From Strongylocentrotus purpuratus (taxonomy: Eukaryota; Echinodermata; Echinoidea; Camarodonta; Strongylocentrotidae), in contig NW_022145612.1 of assembly GCF_000002235.5 (NCBI RefSeq), forward strand, positions 20,909,647 to 20,973,646: 64,000 nucleotides of DNA, written 5' to 3'. How positions within the stretch are numbered: position 1 is the stretch's first letter; each line of letters starts with the position of its first letter. Position numbers and translations under genes: made by a program. The notes under the pieces are model-generated. The model did no database searches. It worked only from the letters and a program-made list of their open reading frames with translations, and was not told the origin of the DNA. This document shows positions 1-14,098 of the stretch, one piece after another.

Positions 1-955
1 ACTGTAATGTTATTCCATGTATAAGTGTGAATACAATTACAAGAGAGATAAGATACGTTACTATCAATAGGCAACGTATGATCTTATTTTAGCCTTGATC
101 TTCTCGAAACAAACATGGCGTGCAGAAAGGGCAAGGCGAACCACATGATGTTTACACGTATACCTTATCAACTCGGTCAAGTCCTTGGTCGTTCCAAAGT
201 CCGATGTTACATTGTTTCAAGAACCGAGATCGATCAAGCTTTGATACAAAGATAAAAGGCGGTTTTGGTTTCATTTAATTTATTTGATTATATATTACTA
301 TTTCAGAACGAACCGGTATGATTAAGCACATGTACAAAGTATACATGCTGATTCAATAATTGACATAAAACATTATGATAAGATTATATAAAGTTCAAAC
401 TAGAAATATTGACGATAATATAATGATAACGGAACATTTGACCTAATTTTAAAAGGAAGGGGCACACTGAAGAAGCAATGCTGGTTTGGCGCAAACCCTT
501 AAAACTTAGTTAGATAATGATAGAGATTTGTGTTCAAAGAATATAGTATATAACGATATAATAAAAAGGCGAAAGTTACGAACAAAATATTAACGGTATG
601 CCTTAGTAAATTTACAATAAGAGAGAGAGAGGAAAAAAGAGAAAGAGGTAGAGAGAAAAAGAGTGAGAGGGAGAGAGAGAAAGAGTGAGAGAGAAATAGA
701 GAGAGAAAGAAAATGAAAGAAAGAGAATTGTAGAATGGATGACAGGAACGCGAAGATCGGGGACAGGCGCGAATACGGAGTCGTTAGGCACGTGTTCAAA
801 ATAAAAGATTGAATTCCTCTCAGTCTATATTATTTCTTACGGTTGACTTGAAAATGAAATTCGGGCAGCTCTTATCACTGTAATTGAGCTGAGAGGAGGT
901 TAATTTTCTCTAGACGTCAGAAACCCCGTGCTGTTATATGATATATAGATCCACG

Positions 956-1189
956 CAGGCGCGTACACAGGGGGGGGGGTTGAACCCCCCCCCTTTGGTA
1001 TTTTTTTTGTGTAAACCCCCCCCCCTCCCTTTTGGTTTTTTTTTGGGTTTTTTTTTTATTAAAATTTTTTTTTTTTTAAATCCCATGGCTGACCTCAAAA
1101 AGATGGCCTTACCCCCCCCCCCAGCGGAGCAAAATGTCAAATTTTCAAATTTCGATACCAAAAAAAAAAGAAAAAAAAAGTGTCCTCTT

Positions 1190-1221
<32 letters not shown>

Positions 1222-1345
1222 CTTTTTCAGCGGCTGGCTGAGTCGTAGTCGAATTTTTCGAATTTTCGAATGAGTCGAATTTTTCGGCCCGATTTATAAA
1301 TGTTAAACCCCCCCCCCCCTTGAAAAAATCCTGCGTACGCGCCTG
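956..1345. mobile_element. hAT-like non-autonomous element with 8-bp target duplication
   Basis: The ends are CAGGCGCGTAC and its inverse GTACGCGCCTG. The octamer GATCCACG flanks both sides exactly (948-955 and 1346-1353). Eight-bp duplications and CAG-type termini are typical of hAT transposons. The inside is only homopolymer and C/G-run sequence with no transposase. Confidence 0.8.
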
Positions 1346-2181
1346 GATCCACGAGTTGACAGTGCCCCCTATCGATTCTTTGATTCATCAAGGGCTGCTC
1401 TTGTACTCAATTAAAATATGCATTTGCAACAATTCATTATCATACGCGGGTTCTATTATATTCTCTTTTCTGTAAAGGGAATCAATAAGCATATGTCATC
1501 CATCAATATCCACGCATAAATATATATGTTGTTTTTGTTTTAAATAATGATTTAAATATGATTATTTAGCGTGATTATGCAATGGAATACGTAGGTCGAT
1601 GGAATGAACTTAGAGCACATGGTGTTATAAAATTGACCCTCAAGTCCGTCAATATTGTTCAGTGATATTCAAGGTATTAGCGTGTCCGGTACGCGATTAT
1701 TTTTTCCGATTTTTTTTTTCTTTTAGGGGAGGGGGGGGGGGGTTAATACGCTGTCATTAGAATTTGGTAGTGATATGCTAACCTACAGTAGAGTAAATGA
1801 CTACTGTTGTATAAATTCAAAATCGTTCTTGATGTAGTTCATAATGAGATTATAAAGTTCATTCTATAAAGGGGAAGGTTGCTTATTCGATACAAGTTAT
1901 TCAATTAATGTGTAACAATAATTTCAATGTAAGTTACAATGGAATGGATTGACAAAATAATATTCTTTCGCAAGTCTGAAACCTTTTGCCTTTGTTTTTC
2001 ATTTATAGTGCACCATTGATCTATAAGCAGTTGACAGGGTTCAATGAAATACGTCGTGTCTCTCTGGTGAAATATCACTTTTGCCCTTAAATCTCCGTCA
2101 GGCAAAAACAAGGTAGTAGCGTGTCTATAAATTATCATATTAAGGGGGGGGGGGTGGAGGAATCCTTCTCTCAACAGATCT

Positions 2182-2406
2182 CACTATGAACATGACGGAC
2201 AATGAAAGAGGACAAAATATACAGTTCCTCAGGTAGACAAAGGAACATCCCTTCACTGCTATTATGTAAAAATGTGTAGAACAGGTGTCACATACATAAT
2301 CACCTGTTCTACACATTTTTACATAATAACAGTGAAGGGATGTTCCTTTGTCTACCGGAGGAACTGTATATTTTGTCCGCTTTCATTGTCCGTCATGATC
2401 ATAGTG
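2182..2406. mobile_element. Near-perfect 105-bp inverted repeat (MITE or foldback)
   Basis: The left arm, 2182-2287, and right arm, 2301-2406, are near-perfect reverse complements with a 13-nt loop. The termini are CACTATG and CATAGTG. Only scattered mismatches are visible (for example CCTCAGGTAG against CTACCGGAGG), so the element is young or kept alike by gene conversion. Confidence 0.7.
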
Positions 2407-3592
2407 TCTGCGTGTTAGAGGCCAAATGCAGCAAAACAAAAAATCCGGGCCACCCCTCCACCGATTGGAAAAGATCAAATGCTCTTGATAACTTTGGAAC
2501 AAAAACTTGATTAGAAATTATCGTAAAAGAAGAGAAAAGAAAAGAAAAGAAAGGGTAACATACAAAATGACAGTGTGTCTCCGCATGGGGCCAGATGTTC
2601 TATTCGAATGCTATTTAGCTGATGAAACTTGCTGATGAAATTGATCGAAATGTTTGCTCATCTTCGCATGGTTTTATCAAACAACATAACATATGCGCTA
2701 TAGACACGAGGAGCTGCAATACGAATACATAAGGGCGTAAGAGCCCTTTACTCTATATGGTGTGTACGTATGTATGCAAGGGGGAGGGGGGGGGGGTGTA
2801 CGTTGAAGCGAAACAAAAATCGCCATTAACAAAAGTTAATAGCGTATCAATAAGTACGAATTGCTAAACTAAAGCACGAATTGCTAAACTAAAGTGAACC
2901 TCATACACATACAACGATTAAATCCAATGCCAGCATCTATCGCAAATGTCACATACAAAGATACTGAGGTATATCAATTTTAAAATCGGTCCGGATTTAC
3001 AGATTTATTTGGGACAGTATATACTATAAGTAAGTTACTCTATTTCAATCTAGCCCTGATACATTATAGCTTCCTCTCCATTATTATCTATAAATAAAGA
3101 AACAAATTAGACTTTGTCTATAATGTATCAAGGGCATATGCTATGGTACAATCATTTCCGAGTTGGACTATATAGAGAGCGACTAAACTTCGAAAACTTA
3201 CCTATAAAAAGCCTCCTTCAACTGTGTAATATCGCAATGCAAGAGGTATTATCCACACCGCTGTCAACAGCGCTATAAAACGGTCATCTGAGGTAGACAA
3301 TGTATGGAGTCAAACTAACCGTCATGGTATAGTTTGATAATGGTCACAATCATTCATGCATACTCAGTCAACAGAACCATGATCAAAGAGCAACTGAATA
3401 AATTATTTGTCAAACAAAAAAAGTGTGTCTACCCACCCCTAAACTTTCGTAAATACAATAAACATCATAAGCGTTTTGCAATTAATTCCGCTACTGAAAA
3501 AAAAAAAGCTTAATAGTTTGCCGGAAACGTAGTCTATGCTCACTGTCGCTTACATGTACCTAGTAATAACCAGCAAAACTTGCTTGCAGTCC

Positions 3593-4414
3593 CGCATGCG
3601 CATATTTTTTTTTACACAACTGTTTAGCCACTTCAGTCAAATATAATGTGCAAACGACCAGAGACAGAGTCTAGCATTACCCCTAGCAGTTTTGTTGGAT
3701 TGCTGGTGCTGCATGTATACATGCATGTGTACATACTCGTTATTTGTTTTGGGTTAAATCTATCCTCTCTTCTCTTTCATTATGTATTTCTGTGTTCTCC
3801 TTCAATCTATCCTCTTCTCTTTTGTCATGTATTTCTTTTCCCCCCTTCAATCTGTCCCTTTTCTCCTTCGCCTCGTTATAATTCTTTGTTTCATCCTTCA
3901 ATCTATAGGCGGCAAAAGAAATACAAAACGAAGGAGAACTGGGGGCCCCAGTTCTCCTTCGTTTTTTATTTCTTTTGTTCTCCTTTATTCTAACATCTTC
4001 TCTTTTGTTTTATGTATATCTTTGTTTCTCCTTCAATCTATCCTTTTCTCCTTCGTCATCTATTTCTTTGTTTTAATCTGATAGATTAATTCCCTCGATC
4101 TTCTCCTTCGTTGTACATTTCCCTGTTTTTCCTAACTCTAGATCTATGATCCTCTTAGCTCTTCAATTATATATTTATATGTTCTTCCTTTGACTTATCC
4201 TCTTCTCTTTCCTTGTGTATTTCCTTGTTTTTCCTTCTCCATATCCTCTCCACTATCCTTGTTTTCCCCTTTCTATCATCTTCCCTTCCCTGGGTGTACG
4301 TGCTTGCACAGAGTGCGCTGACGACTTAGACTCTTTTACCAGAGCACTTCTTGGAGTTTTTTTTCTCGCGAAAATGGCTTAACAGTTGTGTAAAAAAAAT
4401 ATGCGCGTCCCGTA
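3593..4414. mobile_element. Foldback element with CT-rich tandem repeats and a central palindrome
   Basis: Ends of about 40 bp match in inverse orientation (ATGCGCATA then T-run then ACACAACTG, against CAGTTGTGT then A-run then TATGCGCG). The inside is a degenerate tandem array of units with TTCTCCTTCAATCTATCC and GTATTTCTTTG. At 3915-3978 lies a perfect-looking palindrome centred on GGGGGCCCC. No coding capacity is evident. Confidence 0.6.
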
Positions 4415-6937
4415 TACAATTAGGTTGTCTGTAGTTAAGGCTCGGTAAAAAGACTATTTTCAACTAGTGATTTCAACGTCCGTAGTCCATGACCTTAAGG
4501 TCACATTTTCAGATATCGGTAAATATTGCACATTTTATGTAGCGGATTCAGGATTATCTGACGGATAAGGGGGGGGGGTTCTTTTTGGAAATGCCGATAA
4601 TCAAGCAAACTAAAAAATGAAAAAGAAAGACTGAAAGAAAAGGATTGTCGAAATTGGCGGGGGGGGGGGGGGGTTCACACCATTTATACCCCTAGTGAAT
4701 AATACGGGCATGAAGGTACATGTATATACCGTATTTGGTTTAGACGGGGTGGGAACATGTGCCCCCTTTACGTTAATTTTACTTTTTTTTTGGAGATGGT
4801 TCCCCCCCCCCCCCCCCCCCCTTGGCGCTCAAGAGAGGGGGGGTGCGATTTTTCAAATTTTCGAAAAAAAAAATCAAAAAAATTAGTTCACGATTTTCAA
4901 ATTTCAGCGCACTAAATTTCAAATTGATATCAAATTTGGGCTCCCCCCGCCTGGTGCCACTACCTACGCCCGATTTCCGTGCGTCATTTTTGTTTGTCTT
5001 GCATGCTCAAAATGTATGTGCCATCAATTGATTGTGTACACTACGTGTGTTCGTACGTGTTATCAAAGATGGAAACAGCAAATATTTACTTTTAATTCTT
5101 ACAAATTTATCATAGTTATTGTGTAATATTATTATTGAGAAATAATTTCTTTATTTTTCAGTTCTTGTCTGAACATAGAAGTCTGAACTGTTGAACTTCA
5201 AACGAAAATTCTTTACTGTCGGTGTAGGCATTCACTAGCTCATCGCTAAATACACTGTAAGAAATTTGCTGATGCAATATTTTGTAGAATCTTTTCCTCT
5301 CTATTTATTGCATAGTTTCGTGAATAAATCTTGACAGTCCTGCATGATGACCCGAATGTGATTGTGTTTAATACATTCTGTGTCAGCCAAAAAATTCTCA
5401 GCCAAAAATCGTGATGTTTTTGCCTGTAAGATATTTGAAAACATATTCGAGCCCCCGTCCCACCCCTTTCAAAGAGCTGTACATTCACCAATCATACCAA
5501 TATAATTATAGATTAAAATATAAGCAGTGTTTCTCTCTTATCACATTCTCTTTCATCAACTCTCTATTTCCTAAGCATAGGATTAAATAATACAGACACA
5601 GACGATTGGTATGCATGTTAGATACATGTTTCCCCTTTTTTATTCATCGCTTTTAGTTTCAAATGAGTGATTGAAGTGCTGTATATTTGTTTCATAGCTT
5701 CAGTCATTTGATTCGACTACAGTTGCAAGGAAGAACTGAAATTATATGAAAGAGAAATTCATCAACGAGTTTATAAAGTTCATATGAACACAATAACTGA
5801 AAAGAGGGGGGGGGGGGTCTTATGTACAGTACTTATGGAAGCCCTTTGCAGGGACAAGGATGGGGCTACGTAAAACCTGAAGATTTGTAAACTTCAAATC
5901 ATGAATGTTTCTTTTAAATTTCTGCTTATTCATCTTGCCTTATTTACCTCAATGAAGAAATAATTTACAGTGAAATTATGATAACAATCAATGGCTGATC
6001 AACGGCAGTCTCAATCGAAAATTTACAACAATTTTTAAACACTGAATCCGCTTGCTTGATAAATATTATAGGCTATTGGAACATCACACGCTGTCTATGT
6101 AGTGTGGCGTTAAAGATCATTGTTTGAAGATGCATTTGAAATGTGAATGGTGTAAACTAAGGAGCATGATTAAATAAGGTGTTGAATAATAATATTCATA
6201 CAAAATCATTACAAATTATCGTAGAAGTCAACTTTCTTTCTTCGTCAAAAAAAAAAGAATTAAGCTAAACTTGTTTCTATAATATTACTTCTACTCTCCC
6301 TACATTCAGACTGTACATATATAACAACTTATATCTGTGCATTTACTTCGCGTTACTCCATACAATGAAATTGACACAAACATAAAAAAGTAAATTAATT
6401 CAAAGTGATGCAAAAATCTCACGCCTTATTGTAGTTAAGCGATACAATTGACCACTTCGATCGATTTGCCAGCACAAAAGTTATCTAAAATTTTCAAAAG
6501 GTTCGCAATGAAAATCTGTACGTAACGTATGACAAGTCCTAACTATACAAACATATCAATAGGCAAAGTATGTAAGATGATTATTCAATACGAATTTACA
6601 TAAATGTAATGAGAAATAGACAGATAGAAATACAGATATATACAAATTGTAAAACTATAAGTAGCTAAATGAATACAAACACATCTTGTTATCATATCCA
6701 TGGATCCGATAGTAAAGAAATATGATATGCATAGACCTTGATATTTAGAAGACAAATGATACATGTTCATTTAGAATCTACGATTTCAAACTTCAAACTT
6801 CAAACTTCACAATAAAGACTAAACGTACGGGGCTTGTTATTTACAAGACAAACGATTTGCGTACATTTAGATATTTTAGTCCCTACATTGTTGAACAAAG
6901 ACTAAAATACGGTATGAGTTATAATTCTTAGTCCATC

Positions 6938-9900
6938 CTAGATGGTAGAATAAAGACTAGTACGTCGGAAGTTGGTATACTGCAGTCCGTTTAGATTGTT
7001 TGACAGCATGTCACCGCCGAGGGCGTCACAGACTTCGCTTGAACCGGAAAGACCATTATTTCGCCACGTAAGGGTTACGCTGACGGCTCGGCTACGTGAC
7101 AAAGAAAGGCCACATCCACTAGAAGATGTCGAGAAAAGCTGCGAGTTGGGCTGGTCTAGAATCAAACTGGCACGTTGGAACCGCCCTGATGAGAGATGAC
7201 AAAAGAAGAATAAGAGTGGCGTGAACAAAGATTTTCATCTTAAAGATCATTTACCATTTCTTGTTGTGATTGTTATCTTTCTTTGTTACAATTTTGCGTC
7301 TCCCCCTAATTATATAGGGAAAGAGTAGGCTATGAATATTATAAAAGAGCTTCTTTTATTTAGATTTTAATTCTGTAATTTTGTTTACATTTTCTACTCT
7401 TTTAAACGTGATTGTTTGTTGCGTGTCAACTCTGTTCCATAAATTGGTGACCAAGGCCTTGCAACTATGTCAAGCTCTGATATGTATGGATATGGTGATT
7501 TGTTATTACTACATATTTACTAGTTAGCCAAAAGAAGGAATGCATTTCACACTCCGATCGCCTTCTGTTTCTCTTTGAACTACATCATTTACATTTGAGA
7601 TCACCATTTTGTTGAGATCATCTACCTTCCTTCCTTTCCAACTTACCTATGATACCATCGACAGCAGACGTAAGGCCAGAATTATCGAGCACGTTAAACG
7701 TGAACGCATCCGGTCGCTGCCTGTCAGTGTTGGAATCCAGTCGTTTGCTCTCTATCTCAAATCTTGCACCATTCGCGAGCGACACCACCACCTTCATTCC
7801 ACTGATCTCCAGAGTGTGCGATCCAAAGCTATAGGCAGACGTGATGCCCCAACGCAAGGGACGACTGGAGTCGACGGCTATACCTCCAGGGTTGAACTTG
7901 AGACGATGTCGAGAGGGTTGAGGTGCGTTGAGGACGATGGCGATCTCGCCGATGAAGGTACGCTCTTTGTCTCCGAGTCGACCAGGAACAGTATCCCCAA
8001 CGATCCGCCCATTCACAAAGACACCTGAAATAGAGACATGGTTTTGTTTAAGTTGACAGAATGTCAAAACAAATAACATCAGTCCATTAAGATTTGAACA
8101 AAGTAGGATTCACGAATGTTCTCTCCGTCGCTGCCGATTAAATCAAATGTAAAATACCCAGCTTGTTATTACTGGCTTTATTTCCCTTTGTTTTGTTTTT
8201 TAAATCTAACAAAAACACTGCACTTAAACCTGTTTAAAGAGACATAAGCTCAAAGGAGACACAAAAGTTGGCCTTTCAGTTGGTCTTCTATTAACGCTTT
8301 CCTTAATACTGATTTCTAAGAGAAACACTGTTGCGGGGAAATGATAGAAAGCTGTCGCTTTGTAGACAGGCAGTCTGTATACCTTACAAAACATTATGTG
8401 AACATATACCCATCTTCCTCGGCGAATAAAAAAAACAATTGATAGACATTCTTACCCTGCAAGGGATCTTCCAAGAGAACGATGACGTCACTATCTACTG
8501 GATCCTCGTCTAAGCACACAGTGATTTCCACCTTAGGTACGGCTATGGTGAATCCTAAAACACCAGAGAAGAAAGCCATGATCAATTCATTAAACAATAT
8601 GGTTATTTATTTAATTTTCTACATAAAAAATGTAACGAATATTCTGTAAATCATTGTGTTTTCTGACCAATAAAACTTATCAAGATAAAAATAAATAAAT
8701 CATTAATCATGTTTCAAAATCTCACCATTAAACTTCCCCTAGTGTAATCTCAATATGATGTGAGGAGGGTGCAAATCGTTACATAAACACACACAAATAG
8801 CATATTTAGTGTGAAACATTGTACGCTCCAGAAGAAATTTTACGTTTCGCATACTTTCGCAAATGTCATATTATGTAGAATTCTTGCCATAACAAAAAGC
8901 GAATGAGTGCAACTCCAAAAGTCAAACGCCTTTTCTTCGGTACATAAAAATGAAATTCAGTTTGATCAATGCGTTCATATATAATTGCAACTTTTCATGC
9001 AAGAGGACAAAATATACACAAGTAGGAATAGAAGTGAAACCAATGTAACATATAAACTGAAACCAATGGCTCATGGCCTGTGTACTTTGTCCTGATATGA
9101 TAAAGAAAAGAGTTATTACCTGCCGAAAGGGGTTCTGGTGCAGGGATGGGAGCCGGTGGAATGACTGTGTAGTTCCTGGAGAGTGTCTTTCTAGCTGTAC
9201 GAGGTAGTGGTGAATTGATGACTCTCATACCGAATGGATTCACCCGACTAGACCCTCCATCATCTCGACGAATCAACAACGCAGTAGATGGATTGAAGAA
9301 TCTGATTGAAGTCGTTTAATATGAAAAATAAAAATCATATTCCATTTCTTTTGTTATGTATCCGCAAATGATTAACGCGAGCCAGGTACTCTCATTTTAC
9401 ATAAATTAGAACATAACCCCCTGCAATTAACATTAGAAATCAATCGATTGCGACGGAGACAGTTCCATCAAAGGGCCTGCTACCGAGGTAGTCACCGATG
9501 TCGTATAATACCACCTCTTTACCATACTCCATCTATCTCAAAGCTTTACAACAACACAAAAAGAATTGAATAAGCTATAAAGTAAAACATGCCAGAAGTA
9601 ATCATTTGATAGATCAAACGATCAGCACCAGAAATTATGTTCACGTAATACTACTTTACTTAATATAGTGTCAAAAGTTGAACTCGTGTAAGATAAACAA
9701 ATACATAAAAGGTTTTCGAGCGTAACGATTGGAAGGAGAAACTGCACCTGTACTGAACAGACTTGTCTTTGATCTCACTGTCTCCTATCATGCTGTAGTC
9801 GGGTGTTTCTTCGGCTAGAGCTTGTTCATTCTTGAGACTCTGGATGATATGATAAGCCCAGATCCTCTCGATGATATCCTCTGGTACATCATCATCAAGG

Positions 9901-12900
9901 AGGGAAAGAGACGGCACCTGAACAGATTCGAGGAAAACATAATAAATAAATCTCGAAGGTCATCAGCGCTTGTTATGTAGTTAATCGTTTTTATCAAAAA
10001 TTTAAATTTATAATCGAAAAAGGGCCTGTTAAGATATAGCTGGAGATTATTATCAAAAAAATTATTCTCAGCACCGAAAGTCGTCATCAATAGAATGAGT
10101 TATTAATTTACCAGCATAAAGAATAACGATAACGGAACTAATAATTTAATTTGAAGGGTTCTGCCAATACTCATGGTCTACGACGTCACCTTGATATGTA
10201 TTTAAGTAGTAGCATATAGTTTATTCAGGTTCATTAGATGAAAACTTGCTTAACTTTTGTGATTTGATTTACATTAAAAAAAAAAAACTATTACAGTAAC
10301 ACTGTATGGGGATATAAGATTCATTAAATACAATATGTCGTATTAAACTCCGGTTTCTTTTACCTGAATGTCACCATGACCTCTTAGTGTGACCGGATCG
10401 TTTGTGGTCCTGCCGTACACGTACGAGTTGAGTGCATCGTAAGGCAAGTTGGGCAGGAGTTTGCCCACCACCGTCAATTCAGAACCGTTGAAGTAGTTCG
10501 AGAAGGTACGGTCACTGAGCGAGTTAGGTTCGATGCCTCGTGAGTAGCGAAACTCGATGTCCCGGAGCAGGGGCGTGGCCACCTCGTAGTAGAAATTCTC
10601 GAGATGCTCTCCAGCGTCAGCGCGTTCAGGGATACGACGTGCAACCCCGTGGTTCTAAGCGAAAGATCAAAGTAAGGAAGCGTATTTTGTAGCAGCATTT
10701 GGTTTTCTTGACAATATGGAAAAACATTCTAGTTTAATTTGTTTTTAATAAGGATTCATGTTTGAGTACATCAACATGACAAATATGGCGTTTGGTCTGA
10801 TTAAGAAATATAGATATTGTAAATATTAATGACATTTATACGTATCTGAATTCCACACTATTCATCATTTTAATGATGGATAATCAGACCCAATTTAAGT
10901 TGTGAATACCTACTTTGTCATCACATTCGTCTGTTTGTACGTTGAACATTATTCAAGTTCTAATGTCAATATCAGGAGGAGTTACCATCAAACTTTGCAC
11001 TTGAATGATATACCTACAAATTTTTTTAAATTACCTGCAACGACAATCGTCTTAAGAAAGGATAATCAGCATCAGCACCAAATCCAATACAGAAGAGCGA
11101 GAAATCGCCATTGATCGCCTCGTGGACATTTCGCTCAATAATAGTTTTATCGATCTCGCCGTGGTTTGGGTTTCCGTCGGTAAGGACGATGAGCATGGAG
11201 ACGATCTCCTCTTCTTGCGGATCTTGCTCGCTCTCGGCACGTAACATGTTTACCCCGGAGATGATGGCCTTGTGCAGATTAGTGTCTGAGTGGGAAAAGA
11301 TTCAATATGGCGCGCAGCTTCAAATTATACACCGACTTAAAAGTGGTTAATCGTAATTCGAATCACCTTCCATTTTATTTGGTAGGCCTATACAATAAAC
11401 ATAATTTCTCCAATTTGAATTCATACTTATATATTGCTTTGTAATTAGGGCTATACATTACCCGTCAGCTCTCTGTGTAACCCATTGCTTTATTAATGAC
11501 TGATATAGAGAACTAAACTAAGCTAAAGTCGCAAATGATCTTCCAAGCGCGCTTTTTTGCTCAGTAAAGCTACGAATCGTGTCATGAAATATGGTATTAG
11601 CCTCTTCTTCTTAAAAAAAAAACACTGATCAAGACTGTTTCGTGGAATAAATGAAGGTTTTTATATGTGTTTCTTAACGCTGACGATACAGTGATTATTC
11701 ACTAAATTATTTGATGTATCGTGAGAAAACCTGCATTGACTTACTATCCATCTCCTGGAGTCCCATGACAAAGCGTTTTGCTCTGCGGACATTCTCTTTG
11801 GTGGAGTAGAGCATCCCAGTACTCTCCAAGAAGTGCACATCATCTGAGAACGGAAGGATATTGAACTTGTCCGTCTCTGACATGTCATCCAAGATGGTCG
11901 ACAAGGCATCTTTGACCTGGGCCAGCTTGGTGCCCGACATCGAGCCGCTGATATCGATCACGAAGATGATGTTCTTGCGCAGGACCGAGAGGCCGGACGG
12001 TGAGAAATATTGGACGAAGTAGTCGTTGAGGACCTGTGGCGTTTGAAAACAGGAGTAGTCAGGAAAGTGTCATTTCATTTCATAACTACTTAGAAATAGT
12101 CAAATAGTGACACTGAACAGTGAAATGTAATACTACGACTCAAACAAAAGCGGCCAGAGTAAAAAAAATAGTAATTCATCAAATTCTCAGCGTTACGGTG
12201 AAAATGTTATCATCTGTATGGAAGAAGGCGAATGATTAAAACATTTGTATATTTGTCACGGAGTATGAGTAGTCAGTGTTTAGAGGTCCTGTTAACATTA
12301 GCATGAAGACCTACCTGAATATCACCGGCATCGTTGCCATGCACGACGTCATACCGCACCGTATAATCAGCCATGATACCCATGGGGGACACTCCCAGTT
12401 GTTCTCGAGCCCTGGGCGAGTAGTGGACCTCCCATCGATTGTCGCTTCGTCTCTGGACTCTATGGGCCAGTGAGATGGGATTGGATGGGTCAGACTGGTC
12501 TAGCAGGAAACTATCCAAGCGAGACAGCCCTTGAGGCTCGATGATGACGGTGTCAAGGTTCATCACTTCAACCACCTTCAAGATATAAAGAGCTAGACAT
12601 TGTCATTTCATCGAATAATAACAATTTGTTTGTATTTGTCTTTATGATTAATTAATTTTAGTAATCGAGTAATATAATCTAATGAAGATTATTAACGACA
12701 TGGTTTGACAGTTTCTTTAATCCTTTCGTCTGAAAGAAAAACAGTGTTACTGAGGAATAAGAGATGTGTGACTATATTGGCTTGCGTAAATGAGTATCCG
12801 ATTGTTTTCCTCCAAATTAATACAAATTAGAATATCAATATCATTCTTTTGTATGGTTTTAATGCTAAGTAAATTCTGAGATTATGATATGACTTCTTAG

Positions 12901-13070
12901 AAACTCCTATCGTCACCTGTTCCGGGAAGATTCCAATCTTCTGTTCGTACATTCCGAGACGCCTTGGTAGCTTCCTTTCATAGGTCAGGCGGAAGTACGC
13001 CCTCTCACCTGGTTCAACGGGAACCGCTATCACCAGCAGATTGTTCTCAAGATCACCTCTGTAGTGAGAC

Positions 13071-13109
<39 letters not shown>

Positions 13110-14098
13110 AAAAAGAAAAAGAGAGCGAGGGGGGTATTGTATTTTACTTCAAACACATACCTGGAAAACATTGCAGGTTTCATGTATTTGAATTTGTTTT
13201 CCGTCGTTGCGCATGGCTATGATAAGGTAATCATCAGTGACAAATCATGAAATTGTTTTTTTAAACGACAACGAATCAATACTAGAGTGTAAAAAGAAAC
13301 ATAGCCTGATATAATATTATCTTTAAAATTATTATATAATGTATGAATCGTCAGCTGGAATAGAAGATTAGAAAGTACTTACAATGGCGAAAGAATACCC
13401 CCACTGCGCCCGATCTCTAGGTTACCCAGTCCTAGACCTGCGGTGTCCTGGGGGTCCGTTACCTCACTCGTGTACACCTCTCCATTTACAGTTCTAGTTA
13501 AGGAGAAATGTAAAGAAGACATCAAAATAACGTGAAAGGCATTGGAACAAATTAACCATATCTCTTTAAAGTATTGGTTTACGATTAAAACCATACATTG
13601 TCGTTGTGTTACTACAATTAATTTATGTGTAGGCTTCTGGAATTGCTTATTCCATTTGAATTATTGAATTTAAAGTAAAGAGGATAACTATGACTTTAAA
13701 TAAACTGTAACGCCGTGCTATTTAGACAGGCTGCAAAGGGTTCTCGAAACACCATTAATATGACCATGACACAAACACGCATGGATGTTGATAGAATTGA
13801 TATAACCAATATGAATTTAACGTTTACCCATAATTAGTAACCACCATTGCACATGAGTATTTATAGAATTGTAATGTTATTTAATCCACTTGATGTCAAT
13901 ATTTTGAGCTAAAGATTCGATGTAAAAAGCAATTTACATAGTCAGGTTCGAGATGAAGGCATCCTCGGGTAGTTTGTGTTTGAAGACGGCATGTCCTAGT
14001 TGTCTTCCTTCGTTCTGCATCTCAACCTCAACTGTAGTCATAGCGTAACGCAGGATGATCAAAGACATCACATTAAACAGCACGGTATTGACATTTTC
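6938..14098 (-). CDS. ITIH-like gene, module C: third VIT and vWA, plus ITIH C-terminal domain
   Basis: Exons in transcript order: 13938-14098, 13383-13493, 12917-13058 (VIT); 12315-12575; 11745-12033, 11035-11285 (vWA); 10364-10654, 9748-9917, 9120-9301, 8456-8554, 7647-8024, 6938-7185. The vWA domain has DISGSMSG and LTDGNP. The post-vWA part has YEVATPLL and YFNGSELTVVGK. Exons 8456-8554 and 7647-8024 match the ITIH C-terminal family: VFVNGRIVGD, then a TFIGEIAIVL strand, then FGSHTLEISG. The last exon encodes 82 residues with two Cys and then the stop. The DPHFI-type motif where vertebrate heavy chains are cleaved and esterified to chondroitin was not seen. Confidence 0.8.

Larger units (their letters stand above)
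1..6937. other. Intergenic, no gene seen
   Basis: Open frames here are short and come from homopolymer or GA/CT runs. The region holds a GA microsatellite (about 621-725), long G/C runs, three inverted-repeat elements (listed separately), and a G/C-run element fragment at 4560-4970 that resembles the 956-1345 element in style. It also holds the 3' side of the ITIH-like gene, including its 3' UTR, whose end was not located. Confidence 0.6.
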
